Shown: piece by piece, positions 1-8,233 of the stretch
Layout of the letters: the number at the start of each line of letters is the position of its first letter
How positions within the stretch are numbered: position 1 is the first letter of the stretch
Source: JBGPYB01 sp041493035
GTDB taxonomy: Bacteria; Acidobacteriota; Vicinamibacteria; Fen-336
Direction of reading: 5' to 3'
Length of the DNA stretch: 21,324 nucleotides
Assembly: GCA_041493035.1 (NCBI GenBank)
Contig: JBGPYB010000078.1
Coordinates: forward strand, 1-21,324
The notes under the pieces: model-generated
Seen by the model: only the letters and a program-made list of their open reading frames with translations
Databases searched by the model: none
What the model was told of the DNA's origin: nothing
Made by a program: the position numbers and the translations under genes

Positions 1-2977
1 AGACCAGGTGATCTATCCCATCGTCACTTCCCTGATCTCCGCGCCCAAGGTCAAGGTGGTGCGGGGGTTCTCGTACTTCGACGTGGGCTTCGTCTACGTC
101 ATCTTCGAGGATGGGACCGACCCCTACTGGGCGCGCAGCCGCGTCCTCGAATACCTGAACGGTCTTCAGGGCCGCCTGCCGGCCGGTGTCCAGCCGGTCC
201 TTGGCCCGGACGCTACCGGCGTGGGCTGGGGCTTCGAGTACGCCCTCGTCGATCGCACCGGGAAGCACGACCTCTCGCAGCTCCGCACGCTCAACGACTG
301 GTACGTCCAGTATTGGCTCCGCTCGATCCGCGGAGTGGCCGAGGTCGCTCCTGTCGGCGGCTACGTGAAGCAGTACCAGATCGAGATCGACCCCAACGCG
401 CTCCTCTCCTACAACCTGCCCCTCGACCGCGTCGTGGAGGCCGTCCGGAAGAGCAACAACGACGTGGGTGGCCGCGTCGTCGAGTGGACCGGCCGCGAGT
501 ACATGGTCCGGGGGAAGGGGTATATCGAGAAGGTTGAGGACGTCGAGCAGATCAGCCTCGGGGCCAAGGCTGACGGGACGCCGATCCAGGTCAAGGACGT
601 GGCGCGTGTGCACCTCGGGCCGGACATGCGGCGCGGGGTGGCCGAGCTGAATGGTCAGGGCGACGTCGCCGGTGGGATCGTGGTCATCCGCTACGGCGTC
701 GACACCTACGGGGTCATCGAGAACATCAAGAAGGCGGTCAAGGAGAGGATCCAGCCTGCGCTGCCGAAGGGAGTGGAATTCGTCACGACCTACGATCGCT
801 CCACCCTTATCGAGCGGTCCATCGCGAATCTCAAGGAGAAGCTGATCGAGGAAGCCATCATCGTCTCGCTCGTCTGCATCATCTTCCTCTGGCACTTCCG
901 CAGCGCTCTGGTCGCGATCCTTACGCTCCCCCTCGCAATCCTTCTCTCCTTCATGGCCATGCGTTACATGGGACTGGGCTCCAACATCATGAGCCTGGGC
1001 GGGATCGCCATCGCCATCGGGGCAATGATCGACGCGGCGATCATCATGATCGAGAACGCCCACAAACACATCGAGCACGCTGCGGACGCGAAGCCGCGCC
1101 GCGAGATCGTGATCGAGGCGGCACAGGAAGTAGGGCGGCCGCTGTTCTTCTCGCTCCTCATCATCACCGTGTCTTTCCTGCCCATCTTCACGCTCGAGTC
1201 CCAGGAGGGGCGGCTCTTCAAGCCGCTGGCCTTCACGAAGACCTTCGCCATGGGGTTCGCGGCCCTCACTTCGGTGCTCATCGTCCCATTCCTGATGGTC
1301 CTCTTCATCCGCGGGAAGATCGCCACGGAGGGGAAGAACCCGGTCAACCGCTTCCTGATCTGGGCCTATCACCCCTTCGTCCGCTTCGTCCTGCGCCACC
1401 GCGCCCTCACTCTGCTCGTGGCGGCCCTGCTCATCGCCAGCACCGTCCCGGTCTTCTTGCGGCTGGGCTCAGAGTTCATGCCCCCCCTGTACGAGGGCAC
1501 GCTCCTCTACATGCCGATCACGCTGCCCGGGGCGTCACTGCAGACCGCGCAGCAGATCTTGGCGATGCAGGACAAGCTCATTAAGCAGGTCCCCGAGGTC
1601 GAGTCGGTCTTCGGCAAGGCGGGCCGCGCGCTGTCGGCCACCGATCCCGCCCCCCCGGAAATGATCGAGACGATCATCAACCTGAAGCCGGAGAAGGACT
1701 GGCGGCCGGGAATGACCCCGGCGAAGCTCGAGGCCGAGCTGGACCGGCTGGTCCGCGTCCCCGGCGTCGTCAATGCCTGGACCATGCCGATCAAGGCCAG
1801 GGTTGACATGCTCTCGACCGGGATAAGGACCCCGGTCGGCGTCAAGATCTTCGGCCCGAAGCTCGAGGGCATCAACGACATTGGAGCGCAGCTCGAGGGC
1901 GCTATCAGTAGTGTGCGCGGCACGCGGAACGTGTTCTCCGAGCGCGTCACCGGCGGGTACTACATCGATTTCAAGATCAAGCGTGACCAGATCGCCCGAT
2001 ACAACCTGACCATCCAGGACGTCGAGATGGTGATCGAGTCCGCGATCGGAGGGATGAACGTCACGACCACGATCGAGGGCCGCGAGCGCTTCCCGGTCAA
2101 CATCCGCTACCAGCGCTCCTACCGGAGCGACATTGGCGCCCTGAAGCGCACGCTGATCGCCACCCCTGGCGGGGCCCAGATCCCCATTGAGCAGGTCGCC
2201 GACATCTCCCTCACCACCGGGCCGACGGTCATCCGCACCGAGCAGGCCCAGCTCCTCGGCTACGTCTACGTGGACGTGGCAGACCGCGACATCGGCGGGT
2301 ACGTCGAGGACGCCAAGCGGGTCGTCGACAAGATGGTCAAGCTGCCCGAGGGCTATTACCTCGAGTGGAGCGGTCAGTACGAATACATGCTCCGCGCCAA
2401 GGAGCGGCTGAAGATCGTGATCCCGGTGACGCTGCTCCTGGTGATCGTGCTCCTCTACTTCAGCACCCGGAACGTTACAAAGATCGCCATCGTGCTGCTC
2501 GCGGTCCCGTTCTCGCTGATCGGCGCGTTCTGGCTCATCTACCTGCTCGGATACAACCTGAGCGTCGCCGTCTGGGTGGGGATCATCGCGCTCGCCGGCG
2601 TTGACGCCGAAACGGGCGTGGTCATGCTCCTGTACCTGGACCACGCCTACGCGAAGGCCCAGGCCGCCGGCCGGATGAAGAGCCTGCGCGACCTGCAGGA
2701 GGCCATCGAGGAAGGGGCAGTTCAGCGCATCCGCCCCAAGATGATGACGGTCATGGCCATCCTCTTGGGTCTCCTGCCAATCATGTGGAGCCACGGCGCC
2801 GGGGCCGACGTGATGAAGCGGATCGCGGCCCCGATGGTTGGCGGGGTCGTCACCTCCTTCGTGCTCGAGCTTCTCATCTACCCCGTGATTTTCGAGATCT
2901 GGAAGTGGCATAGCGAGTTGAAGCCGGCGCTCGCGGCGCCGCGGCTGGCCACCGCACCAATCGAGCCGTCCCTGTAG
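1..2977 (+). CDS. cusA: CusA/SilA-type heavy-metal RND efflux pump, 5'-truncated by window edge
   Basis: Inner-membrane proton-driven RND pump of the heavy-metal (HME) family, expected to export Cu(I)/Ag(I) through a tripartite complex. The frame is already open at base 2, and the first visible residues align with roughly residue 60-70 of CusA, so the true start lies upstream; the gtg at base 8 is not the start. Visible signatures are the FEDGTDPYWARSRVLEYL porter-domain stretch, the TM4 motif GAMIDAAIIMIEN with its proton-relay Asp, ATDPAPPEM and VDMLSTGIRTPVG in the metal-binding porter region, and GVDAETGVVMLLYLDHA near TM10-11. The last two resemble CusA more than the Zn/Co/Cd pump CzcA, so Cu/Ag is the likely substrate; this is inference from family resemblance. 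The C-terminus looks complete. The adaptor gene follows after 12 nt. Family assignment is very secure and metal specificity moderate. Confidence 0.95.
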   Translation, partial: DQVIYPIVTSLISAPKVKVVRGFSYFDVGFVYVIFEDGTDPYWARSRVLEYLNGLQGRLPAGVQPVLGPDATGVGWGFEYALVDRTGKHDLSQLRTLNDWYVQYWLRSIRGVAEVAPVGGYVKQYQIEIDPNALLSYNLPLDRVVEAVRKSNNDVGGRVVEWTGREYMVRGKGYIEKVEDVEQISLGAKADGTPIQVKDVARVHLGPDMRRGVAELNGQGDVAGGIVVIRYGVDTYGVIENIKKAVKERIQPALPKGVEFVTTYDRSTLIERSIANLKEKLIEEAIIVSLVCIIFLWHFRSALVAILTLPLAILLSFMAMRYMGLGSNIMSLGGIAIAIGAMIDAAIIMIENAHKHIEHAADAKPRREIVIEAAQEVGRPLFFSLLIITVSFLPIFTLESQEGRLFKPLAFTKTFAMGFAALTSVLIVPFLMVLFIRGKIATEGKNPVNRFLIWAYHPFVRFVLRHRALTLLVAALLIASTVPVFLRLGSEFMPPLYEGTLLYMPITLPGASLQTAQQILAMQDKLIKQVPEVESVFGKAGRALSATDPAPPEMIETIINLKPEKDWRPGMTPAKLEAELDRLVRVPGVVNAWTMPIKARVDMLSTGIRTPVGVKIFGPKLEGINDIGAQLEGAISSVRGTRNVFSERVTGGYYIDFKIKRDQIARYNLTIQDVEMVIESAIGGMNVTTTIEGRERFPVNIRYQRSYRSDIGALKRTLIATPGGAQIPIEQVADISLTTGPTVIRTEQAQLLGYVYVDVADRDIGGYVEDAKRVVDKMVKLPEGYYLEWSGQYEYMLRAKERLKIVIPVTLLLVIVLLYFSTRNVTKIAIVLLAVPFSLIGAFWLIYLLGYNLSVAVWVGIIALAGVDAETGVVMLLYLDHAYAKAQAAGRMKSLRDLQEAIEEGAVQRIRPKMMTVMAILLGLLPIMWSHGAGADVMKRIAAPMVGGVVTSFVLELLIYPVIFEIWKWHSELKPALAAPRLATAPIEPSL

Positions 2978-2989
2978 CAGGAGGAAGCC

Positions 2990-4111
2990 ATGAGCCGCGT
3001 GACAGTCATCGGCATCGCCCTCGGGGCCGTGGCGGCCCTGGGCGCAGGAACGCTCTTGGTCCGTGCCAAGACCGGAGTCAACGAGGCCGGCACAGCCACG
3101 GCGCATCGTTACCGCTGCCCGATGCACGCCACTTACACGTCGGACAAACCGGGAACCTGCCCCATCTGCAGCATGAACTTGATCCCGGTCGAGAACGGTG
3201 GTGGCGAAGCGTCAGGGGCGAAGCCTGGCGAACGCAAGATCGCCTTCTACCGGTCCCCCATGGACCCGAGCGTCCACTCGGACAAGCCAGCGAAGGACGA
3301 GATGGGGATGGACTTTGTCCCCGTTTACGCGGACGAGCTCCAGGACGCGTCGTCGGGCGTCTCGGGCCGGGCCGCGCTCACGATCTCCTCGGAGCGGAGG
3401 CAGGTGCTGGGTGTGCGCAGCGAGGAAGTCAAGAGGACAAGACTCGCCCACCGCATCCGGACGGTCGGCCGGGTGGCGGTTGACGAGCGGCGCCTGCGCC
3501 ACATCCACACCAAGTACGACGGATACGTCGAGCAGCTCTTCGTCGACTACACCGGGAAGCTCGTCCGCCGCGCCGAGCGGCTCCTGTCCATCTACAGCCC
3601 GGACCTGGTGGCGACGCAGCAGGAGTACCTCCTGGCCCACCGCGCCGAAGCACGCCTGGCAGACAGCGCCGTGCGCTCGGCGGCCCAGGGGAGCATCGAC
3701 CTCCACGAGGCGGCTCGGCAACGGCTGCTGCTCTGGGACATCCGTCCGGCCGACATCGAGACGCTCGAGAAGGCGGGACAGGTCACCCGGACCCTCGACG
3801 TGTACGCCGACATCGGCGGCTACGTCGTGCAGAAGATGGCCTATCAGGGGATGCGGGTCACGCCCGCCGACACGCTCTACGACATCGCCGACCTCTCGCA
3901 CCTCTGGGTGCTGGCCGATGTCTACGAATACAACCTGCCGTCCCTCGCCCTCGGCACCGAGGGACACATCAGCGTGGCCTCGATGCCGGACAAGGCCTGG
4001 AAGGGCAGTGTCACCTACATCTCGCCGACGGTCGCCGCGGTCCACATCGCAGGGCGCGAACTGGGCGGGGCGCGCGCTACCTCAGGCCGCGCTTGCGCGT
4101 CCAAAGACTGA
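2990..4111 (+). CDS. cusB: CusB-like RND periplasmic adaptor, C-terminally truncated
   Basis: Membrane-fusion subunit that would link the CusA-like pump to an outer-membrane channel. The ATG at 2990 has a strong AGGAGG eight bases upstream. Residues about 4-26 form a signal or anchor segment. Two heavy-metal-binding domains follow: YRCPMHATYTSDKPGTCPIC (about 40-60), with its CPxC, and a second of the YRSPMDPS...EMGMDFVPVY type (about 85-112), both common in this family. The hairpin, lipoyl and beta-barrel domains run from about 130. Homology stops after VTYISPTV near base 4042, where family members continue with a conserved TRT-x-VR stretch and 80 or more further residues. Instead about 23 unrelated residues run to a stop. 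No other frame restores the family sequence, so this is a truncation rather than a simple frameshift. The product is probably non-functional or impaired. Confidence 0.9.
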   Translation: MSRVTVIGIALGAVAALGAGTLLVRAKTGVNEAGTATAHRYRCPMHATYTSDKPGTCPICSMNLIPVENGGGEASGAKPGERKIAFYRSPMDPSVHSDKPAKDEMGMDFVPVYADELQDASSGVSGRAALTISSERRQVLGVRSEEVKRTRLAHRIRTVGRVAVDERRLRHIHTKYDGYVEQLFVDYTGKLVRRAERLLSIYSPDLVATQQEYLLAHRAEARLADSAVRSAAQGSIDLHEAARQRLLLWDIRPADIETLEKAGQVTRTLDVYADIGGYVVQKMAYQGMRVTPADTLYDIADLSHLWVLADVYEYNLPSLALGTEGHISVASMPDKAWKGSVTYISPTVAAVHIAGRELGGARATSGRACASKD

Positions 4112-4261
4112 AATCATGACGCTCTCGACATCCGGGAAGCACATTTCAACAAGACCTGGACGCCGCCCGACGGATGCCGTGATGTTGCTGAGGGTCTGCG
4201 CGCTCGACGACTCGACGTAGTCGCCGCTGACCGGGTCCGCGCCGGGCGCCGCGTTCGGCAT
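4082..4261 (-). other. Unrecognised 59-codon open stretch between truncated genes
   Basis: A minus-strand ATG at 4261 opens a 59-codon frame beginning MPNAAPGADPVSGDYVESSS, eight bases after the stop of the marR remnant. I do not recognise it and it has no clear ribosome binding site. Its position suggests it could be the 5' end of a gene that once followed marR and was cut at the same junction that truncates cusB. It could equally be chance coding in GC-rich DNA. It ends inside the abnormal 3' tail of the cusB-like gene. The plus strand here also shows nothing recognisable. Confidence 0.25.
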
Positions 4262-4271
4262 CAAAAGAACG

Positions 4272-4520
4272 TCAACAGGTCTCCCGGAGCGACCGGAGGA
4301 GCTGACGCAGCGAGTCACGCTCCTTCGGCGAAACCTTGGCGAAGATCTCGGCCTCGACCTTGTGGATCACGCGTCCGCCCGCTGCCTGACGCCGCCGCCC
4401 CTCCTCCGTCAGCTCGGCGCGTATCGACCGGCGGTCGTGGGGATCGTGGATGCGGGATACGAGCTTGTCGACCTCGAGTCGATCGACGAGCTGGGTGCTG
4501 TTCGAACGGACACAGGCGCA
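4272..4520 (-). pseudogene. 3' remnant of a MarR-family regulator gene
   Basis: Reading the minus strand from about 4520 to the TGA at 4272-4274 gives a typical MarR C-terminal half: recognition helix VRSNSTQLVDRLE, wing SRIHDPHDRRSIRAELTEEG, and a dimerisation helix ending LRQLLRSLRETC. The wing DPxDRRS and LTxEGR signatures are diagnostic of the family. About 80 residues remain of a usual 140-160. The N-terminal helices and start are absent: upstream of about 4520 the frame becomes non-homologous and runs antiparallel-free into the 3' end of the CNB gene (stop at 4525). It is therefore a 5'-deleted fragment. Confidence in the family is high; whether any product is made is doubtful. Confidence 0.8.
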
Positions 4521-4524
4521 GCGT

Positions 4525-5463
4525 TCAACCCTTGTCGCCCTCGCGCTGCGCGGCTTCCCGATCGACCCCCAGAAGCTGCAGCTGCGCGAGGAAGCCGAGG
4601 TAGTCCATGGCCATTTCGAAATTGTCCTCGAAGACGTCGATCAGGGGCTCGATGGAGGCGTGGAGGGCCACCACTGGGGTTTCCGTGACCGCGTCGTACC
4701 AACGAGGGGCCTCGGCCGTAGCTTCGGCGGCGCCGAGCGACATCCCTGGGCCGAATTGGATCTCTTCCGGGTGGTCGCGCCGGGAGCAGAGAACGGTTCC
4801 GGCCACCGTGAGGAGGAGGTAGCGGGAGGCGTCGTCCTGTCGCCAGAGAGGGACGCCCGCCCCGAACCTCACCTCGGTGATGTTGCGTGACAGCTCCGAC
4901 AACGCGTTGATGCTCGCGCGAGCGAAGGGCGCGATGCTCCGGAGGAGCAGGATGCGCTCCACGAAGTCCATCTCGCCCTGCGGGAGGTAGATCTCGGTGC
5001 GCGGACGCACCACCGCGCCGATTGCCGGCCAGATGCGCGACTGGAGCTCGATGAACGAGCGGCAAACATGGTGGAGCATCCCCTGGACCACGGCGAAGTG
5101 GTCTTCGCAGACCTCAAGGAGGGCGTCGCGCTCGAGGGTCAGAACGAAGGTCTTGGTCTCGGCGACGGCATGGAGCCCGTGGCTGTCGCGCGCGAGGATC
5201 GCGAGACCGCCCAGTGCGGCGCCCGGCCCGAAGCGCCCCAGGAATGTCCCGTGCCGGCTCGCGTTCACCGCGCCGTCCACAATGAGATGAATCGCTCCCA
5301 CGGGCTCGCCCTCGTGCAACAGGACTTCTCCCTTCTTGAAAGTGCGCTCCCGGGTGTTCTGGGCCAGTGCCGTCAGTTCCGGGGACGGAAGGTTTGCGAA
5401 CATGTCCAGCTTCTTGAGGTAAAGGATCCTCTCGACGGGGCGGATGGACCTGGACTCAGGCAT
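4525..5463 (-). CDS. Protein with two degenerate cyclic-nucleotide-binding (CNB) domains
   Basis: A predicted cytoplasmic protein of 312 aa. The ATG at 5463 overlaps the end of the upstream NTT-HEAT gene by 8 bases (its TGA is at 5456-5458) and has GGAG 8 nt before it, so translation is probably coupled. An in-frame ATG at 5511 lies deep inside the upstream gene and is less likely. Domain 1 spans about residues 9-140 and domain 2 about 165-300. Both keep the CNB beta-roll (for example FKKGEVLLHEGEPVGAIHLIVDG), but the phosphate-binding cassettes are altered: GGLAILARDSHGLHAV (about 85-100) and GAAEATAEAPRWYDAV (about 244-259) lack the canonical GE[LI]A Glu, and domain 1 also lacks the Arg. 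Classical cAMP/cGMP binding is therefore unlikely. The opening VERILYLKKLDMF matches the start of the CNB domain fused to the paralogue at 11040-14180. Likely partner: the adjacent NTT-HEAT protein. Confidence 0.85.
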   Translation of the reverse strand: MPESRSIRPVERILYLKKLDMFANLPSPELTALAQNTRERTFKKGEVLLHEGEPVGAIHLIVDGAVNASRHGTFLGRFGPGAALGGLAILARDSHGLHAVAETKTFVLTLERDALLEVCEDHFAVVQGMLHHVCRSFIELQSRIWPAIGAVVRPRTEIYLPQGEMDFVERILLLRSIAPFARASINALSELSRNITEVRFGAGVPLWRQDDASRYLLLTVAGTVLCSRRDHPEEIQFGPGMSLGAAEATAEAPRWYDAVTETPVVALHASIEPLIDVFEDNFEMAMDYLGFLAQLQLLGVDREAAQREGDKG

Positions 5464-8197
5464 GCCGAGGCTCCGCGCCGCTGGCGTCCAGAAGGGCCAA
5501 AGCCTTCTCAATCACGCGCGCTGCGAAGAAACCCCTCTCTCGCGCATAGACCTCGGCAAGCCGTGGCCTGAATGAGACGAGGCCCAGCTCGGCGACGTGG
5601 TGGCAGGCGATGCAACGGAGGGACTCGCTCCGCTCACCGACGATGGTGTCGAGGAGCGATTCGTAATCGAGCGGTGCAGGCGTGTAGTAAGGCGCCGCAG
5701 CGGCCAGGCGCTCGGGGACGGGTGCGTCCCCGATGAGGGCGAGGAGCGGGTCCCGGAGGGGTGGGCGGATCACGTTTTCGAGAAGCTCGCGGCCCGCCGC
5801 ACTCACCTTCGCGTTGGCCCTGGAGACGCCCCTGTGGATCCGGGCGAAGTCCTCTCCGCCGTACTGCAAGCCGATGAGCCGGAAGAGGCGTTCGAGGGCG
5901 TGGACTTCCTTGTCGCGCAGTAACGCGGCCAACAAGGAGAAGCCCGACGTCTGTCGCTCCGGATGGTGGCGGCCTCCGTCTTCGAGCGTGGACCGCCAGT
6001 GCACGAGGCGGAACGCCGCCTCAAGGGTCTCGGCGGTGGCTCGTGCGAGCGTGGGCGGGTCGAGGGCAGCGTCGGGACTGCCGGCGCGGAGCCGGCCCAG
6101 GGCTCGCAGGATCTTGAAGCGCACCATGCCGTCTGGCTCGGGAAGAAGATGGGAGAGCAGTACTGACGCCGCCTCGGCGGCGGGGAAGAGGCTGAGTGTG
6201 CGGGGCAGATGACGACGCAGCTCCTGAGGGAGCGCGTGGTCGCTGAGGGCGCGGTCGAGGAAGGAGAGCGCCGGGCCGCCGTGGGCGAGCAGCGCTCCCC
6301 GAGCCGCGCTCCGCACCTCCCGTTGGGCCAGCATCGGGAGGAGCGCCGGCAGGAACCGCTCGCTCCGCACCGCCGCCATGGCTCGGGCCACCTCGACCAG
6401 GACCTCGGGCTCCGGTGCTTCGGCGAGGTCGAGGAGGGCGTCTTCGAAGGCGGACGAGGGTCGGAGCGAGATGGCCCGGGCGAGAGCGACACCGGCGTCG
6501 GGCGATTGGCTCGCGAGAAGGGCGTCGAGAGACGTCTGCGCCTCGTCGGAGACCCAGTCGGAAGAGACGAGACCGACGACGGCCGTGGCGCTCACCATGG
6601 GGCTTGGGTCGCGGCTGGCCTTTCGGAGCAGGGCCTCGTCGGGTCGCACGAGCGTGCGGGCGCGGAGAGCCGCGGCCCGGATGTCGGGGTCGGCCTGGGC
6701 GAGGAGGCGGTCGGCGATCGGGACGAAGTCCTCCCGCCCTGTCGCCACGAAGATATCGAAAGCGCGCAGGACGACCGCCTTGGACGGGTGATACAAGATG
6801 AGGGCCGGGATGAGGTGCGCTTTGTCCTCCTCCACGAGGAGATCCATCGCGGCGATCACTTCAGCGTCGCTCTCGCTGTTGAGGGCGCTGAAGAGGGCCT
6901 CCAGGGAGCCGAGGTCGAGATCGGGAAGGTCCATCCGCGTCAGGATGGCCCCCTCGCGGAGCGCGGAACGGAAGAGGTCCAGGTAGTTGCGCTGGAGGTT
7001 GGCGGCCGTCGCGATCCAGAGCACCGAGAGGACGATCAGGCAGAAGACGAGAAATGGCGTCTTCGGAACGAAGGCGACGGGAGTCAGGATCAGGAGAGAC
7101 GCGAGAGCCTGGCCGCCCCGCTGACCGGCCGCGTCGATGAAAGGCTTCACCCGCGACCGAAGGATGTCGGAGAGAGGCACGTAGAGCAGCTCGGTAGCAG
7201 TGCGATTCAAGGAGTGTCGGAGCGCGCCATCGGCGCTCTTGAGCAAGAGGGCCGCGACGAGGCCCCCGCCCACGAGAAGCCCGGTCGAGCCTGCGATGAG
7301 CAACGCGGGAAGGATCCAAAGAGCACGGTGAACGCCGGCCTTGGCCAGGAGCGGGCCGACGGCGAAGACCTGCACCACGAGCGCCAGGACATTGAGCACT
7401 ACCGAGACCACGGAGAAGAAGTTGCCCAGGTGCTCGGGTGCTATGTCGCGGGCAACGGCTGCCTTGAACAGGTAGTCGGCCAGCGTCACCGCCACCGTCG
7501 AGGAGACGACGAGACCGGCCAGAGGCCGCACGTAGGGATGCTCGCCGATGACCCGCACCGCCTCGCGCAAGGAAAGGCCGACGTTGCCCGCGGAGCCGCC
7601 GGAGCCGTCTCCCTGGGGCTGCTTCAGCAACAGGGCCGGCCCGAGCCCCGTCGCGGCGGCGAGGAGAGCCGAGAGGAGGACGAGGCGCTCTGCGGGCAGA
7701 TGCATGGTCACGACGGCCGCGATGGCGGAGCCGACGATCGCTCCCAGGACGCTCCCGATCGCGATGAGGCGGTAGACGCGCTTGGCCTGGCTGACGGTGT
7801 AGATCTCGGACAGAACGAGCCAGAAGCGGATTCCGGTGATCGTCCCGAAGAAGCCCGACCAGGTGTAGAGCGCGTAGAGCATCCACGGGGAACGCCAGGC
7901 GCCGAAGGCCCAGAGAAGGAAGGTCACCACTGAAGACGACAGCAGAAGCAGAGCGAGCCCGTAGGCGCCGAAGGCGCGTTCGAGGCGGCTCGACGGCGCC
8001 TGAGACAGGCCGAACGCCACTGCGGCGATGGCGAGGTACATCCAAGGGAGCTGGGACGCGGGCAATCGTGCGAGGAAGAGAGCGTCTCGCGCCGTTTCCA
8101 GGAGAGTGTGCGAGGCGAGGACTCCCAGGAGCGTCAGAAAGGCGCTCGCGACGCCTCTCCGCTCCTCGGGGCGGACCTCTCCGAGGACTCCGAGCAT
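5456..8197 (-). CDS. NTT (ATP/ADP translocase)-like membrane protein fused to HEAT repeats
   Basis: 913 aa. Residues about 15-405 form a multi-spanning membrane domain of the nucleotide-transporter (NTT/TLC) branch of the MFS superfamily. Visible family signatures are ARDALFLARLPASQLPWMY near the N-terminus, SQAKRVYRLIAIGSVLGAIVG in the middle and ELLYVPLSDILRSRVKPFID near the end of the membrane part. From about 420 to 900 the protein is soluble alpha-solenoid: repeated helical pairs with LIPALILYHPSKAVVLRAFD, DPSPMVSATAVVGL and similar HEAT patterns. Family members import ATP or nucleotides in energy parasites; for HEAT-fused members in free-living bacteria I know no established substrate. 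The start is fixed: a TAG lies in frame just upstream of the ATG at 8197. No Shine-Dalgarno is present, and a TATAGT box lies 8 nt upstream. It overlaps the CNB gene downstream. Confidence 0.9.
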   Translation of the reverse strand: MLGVLGEVRPEERRGVASAFLTLLGVLASHTLLETARDALFLARLPASQLPWMYLAIAAVAFGLSQAPSSRLERAFGAYGLALLLLSSSVVTFLLWAFGAWRSPWMLYALYTWSGFFGTITGIRFWLVLSEIYTVSQAKRVYRLIAIGSVLGAIVGSAIAAVVTMHLPAERLVLLSALLAAATGLGPALLLKQPQGDGSGGSAGNVGLSLREAVRVIGEHPYVRPLAGLVVSSTVAVTLADYLFKAAVARDIAPEHLGNFFSVVSVVLNVLALVVQVFAVGPLLAKAGVHRALWILPALLIAGSTGLLVGGGLVAALLLKSADGALRHSLNRTATELLYVPLSDILRSRVKPFIDAAGQRGGQALASLLILTPVAFVPKTPFLVFCLIVLSVLWIATAANLQRNYLDLFRSALREGAILTRMDLPDLDLGSLEALFSALNSESDAEVIAAMDLLVEEDKAHLIPALILYHPSKAVVLRAFDIFVATGREDFVPIADRLLAQADPDIRAAALRARTLVRPDEALLRKASRDPSPMVSATAVVGLVSSDWVSDEAQTSLDALLASQSPDAGVALARAISLRPSSAFEDALLDLAEAPEPEVLVEVARAMAAVRSERFLPALLPMLAQREVRSAARGALLAHGGPALSFLDRALSDHALPQELRRHLPRTLSLFPAAEAASVLLSHLLPEPDGMVRFKILRALGRLRAGSPDAALDPPTLARATAETLEAAFRLVHWRSTLEDGGRHHPERQTSGFSLLAALLRDKEVHALERLFRLIGLQYGGEDFARIHRGVSRANAKVSAAGRELLENVIRPPLRDPLLALIGDAPVPERLAAAAPYYTPAPLDYESLLDTIVGERSESLRCIACHHVAELGLVSFRPRLAEVYARERGFFAARVIEKALALLDASGAEPRHA

Positions 8198-8205
8198 CGA
8201 GGAGC

Positions 8206-8211
8206 ACTATA
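8206..8211 (-). promoter_or_regulatory. -10-like TATAGT of the NTT-HEAT gene, leaderless arrangement
   Basis: TATAGT on the minus strand ends 8 nt before the ATG at 8197, so transcription would begin at or within 1-2 bases of the start codon. The surrounding TGACGTATAGT (8206-8216) is identical over 11 bases to the sequence in front of the paralogous gene (14190-14200). No good -35 hexamer is seen. The box lies just past the 3' end of the subtilase gene, giving the lower half of the block its own possible promoter. Confidence 0.55.
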
Positions 8212-8233
8212 CGTCAGACGACGCGGGATCGTT

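Noticed and set aside
1535..3127. A 530-codon open frame antisense to the cusA-like gene
   Set aside because: Its product is Asp/Arg/His-rich with no fold or motif, and the sense strand is an unmistakable RND pump; a GC-rich codon-position artefact.
4362..4890. Plus-strand open frames across the scar region
   Set aside because: No homology; they are the complements of the marR remnant and the CNB gene.
5456..5640. CIACHH near the end of the NTT-HEAT protein, a CxxCH heme-c-like motif
   Set aside because: It lies inside a predicted cytoplasmic HEAT helix with no export signal for that domain; heme attachment needs the periplasm, so coincidence is far more likely.
6209..7933. A 574-codon plus-strand frame opposite the NTT-HEAT gene
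   Set aside because: Highly charged Glu/Arg/Gly composition, no hydrophobic core, mirrors the codon bias of the real gene on the other strand.
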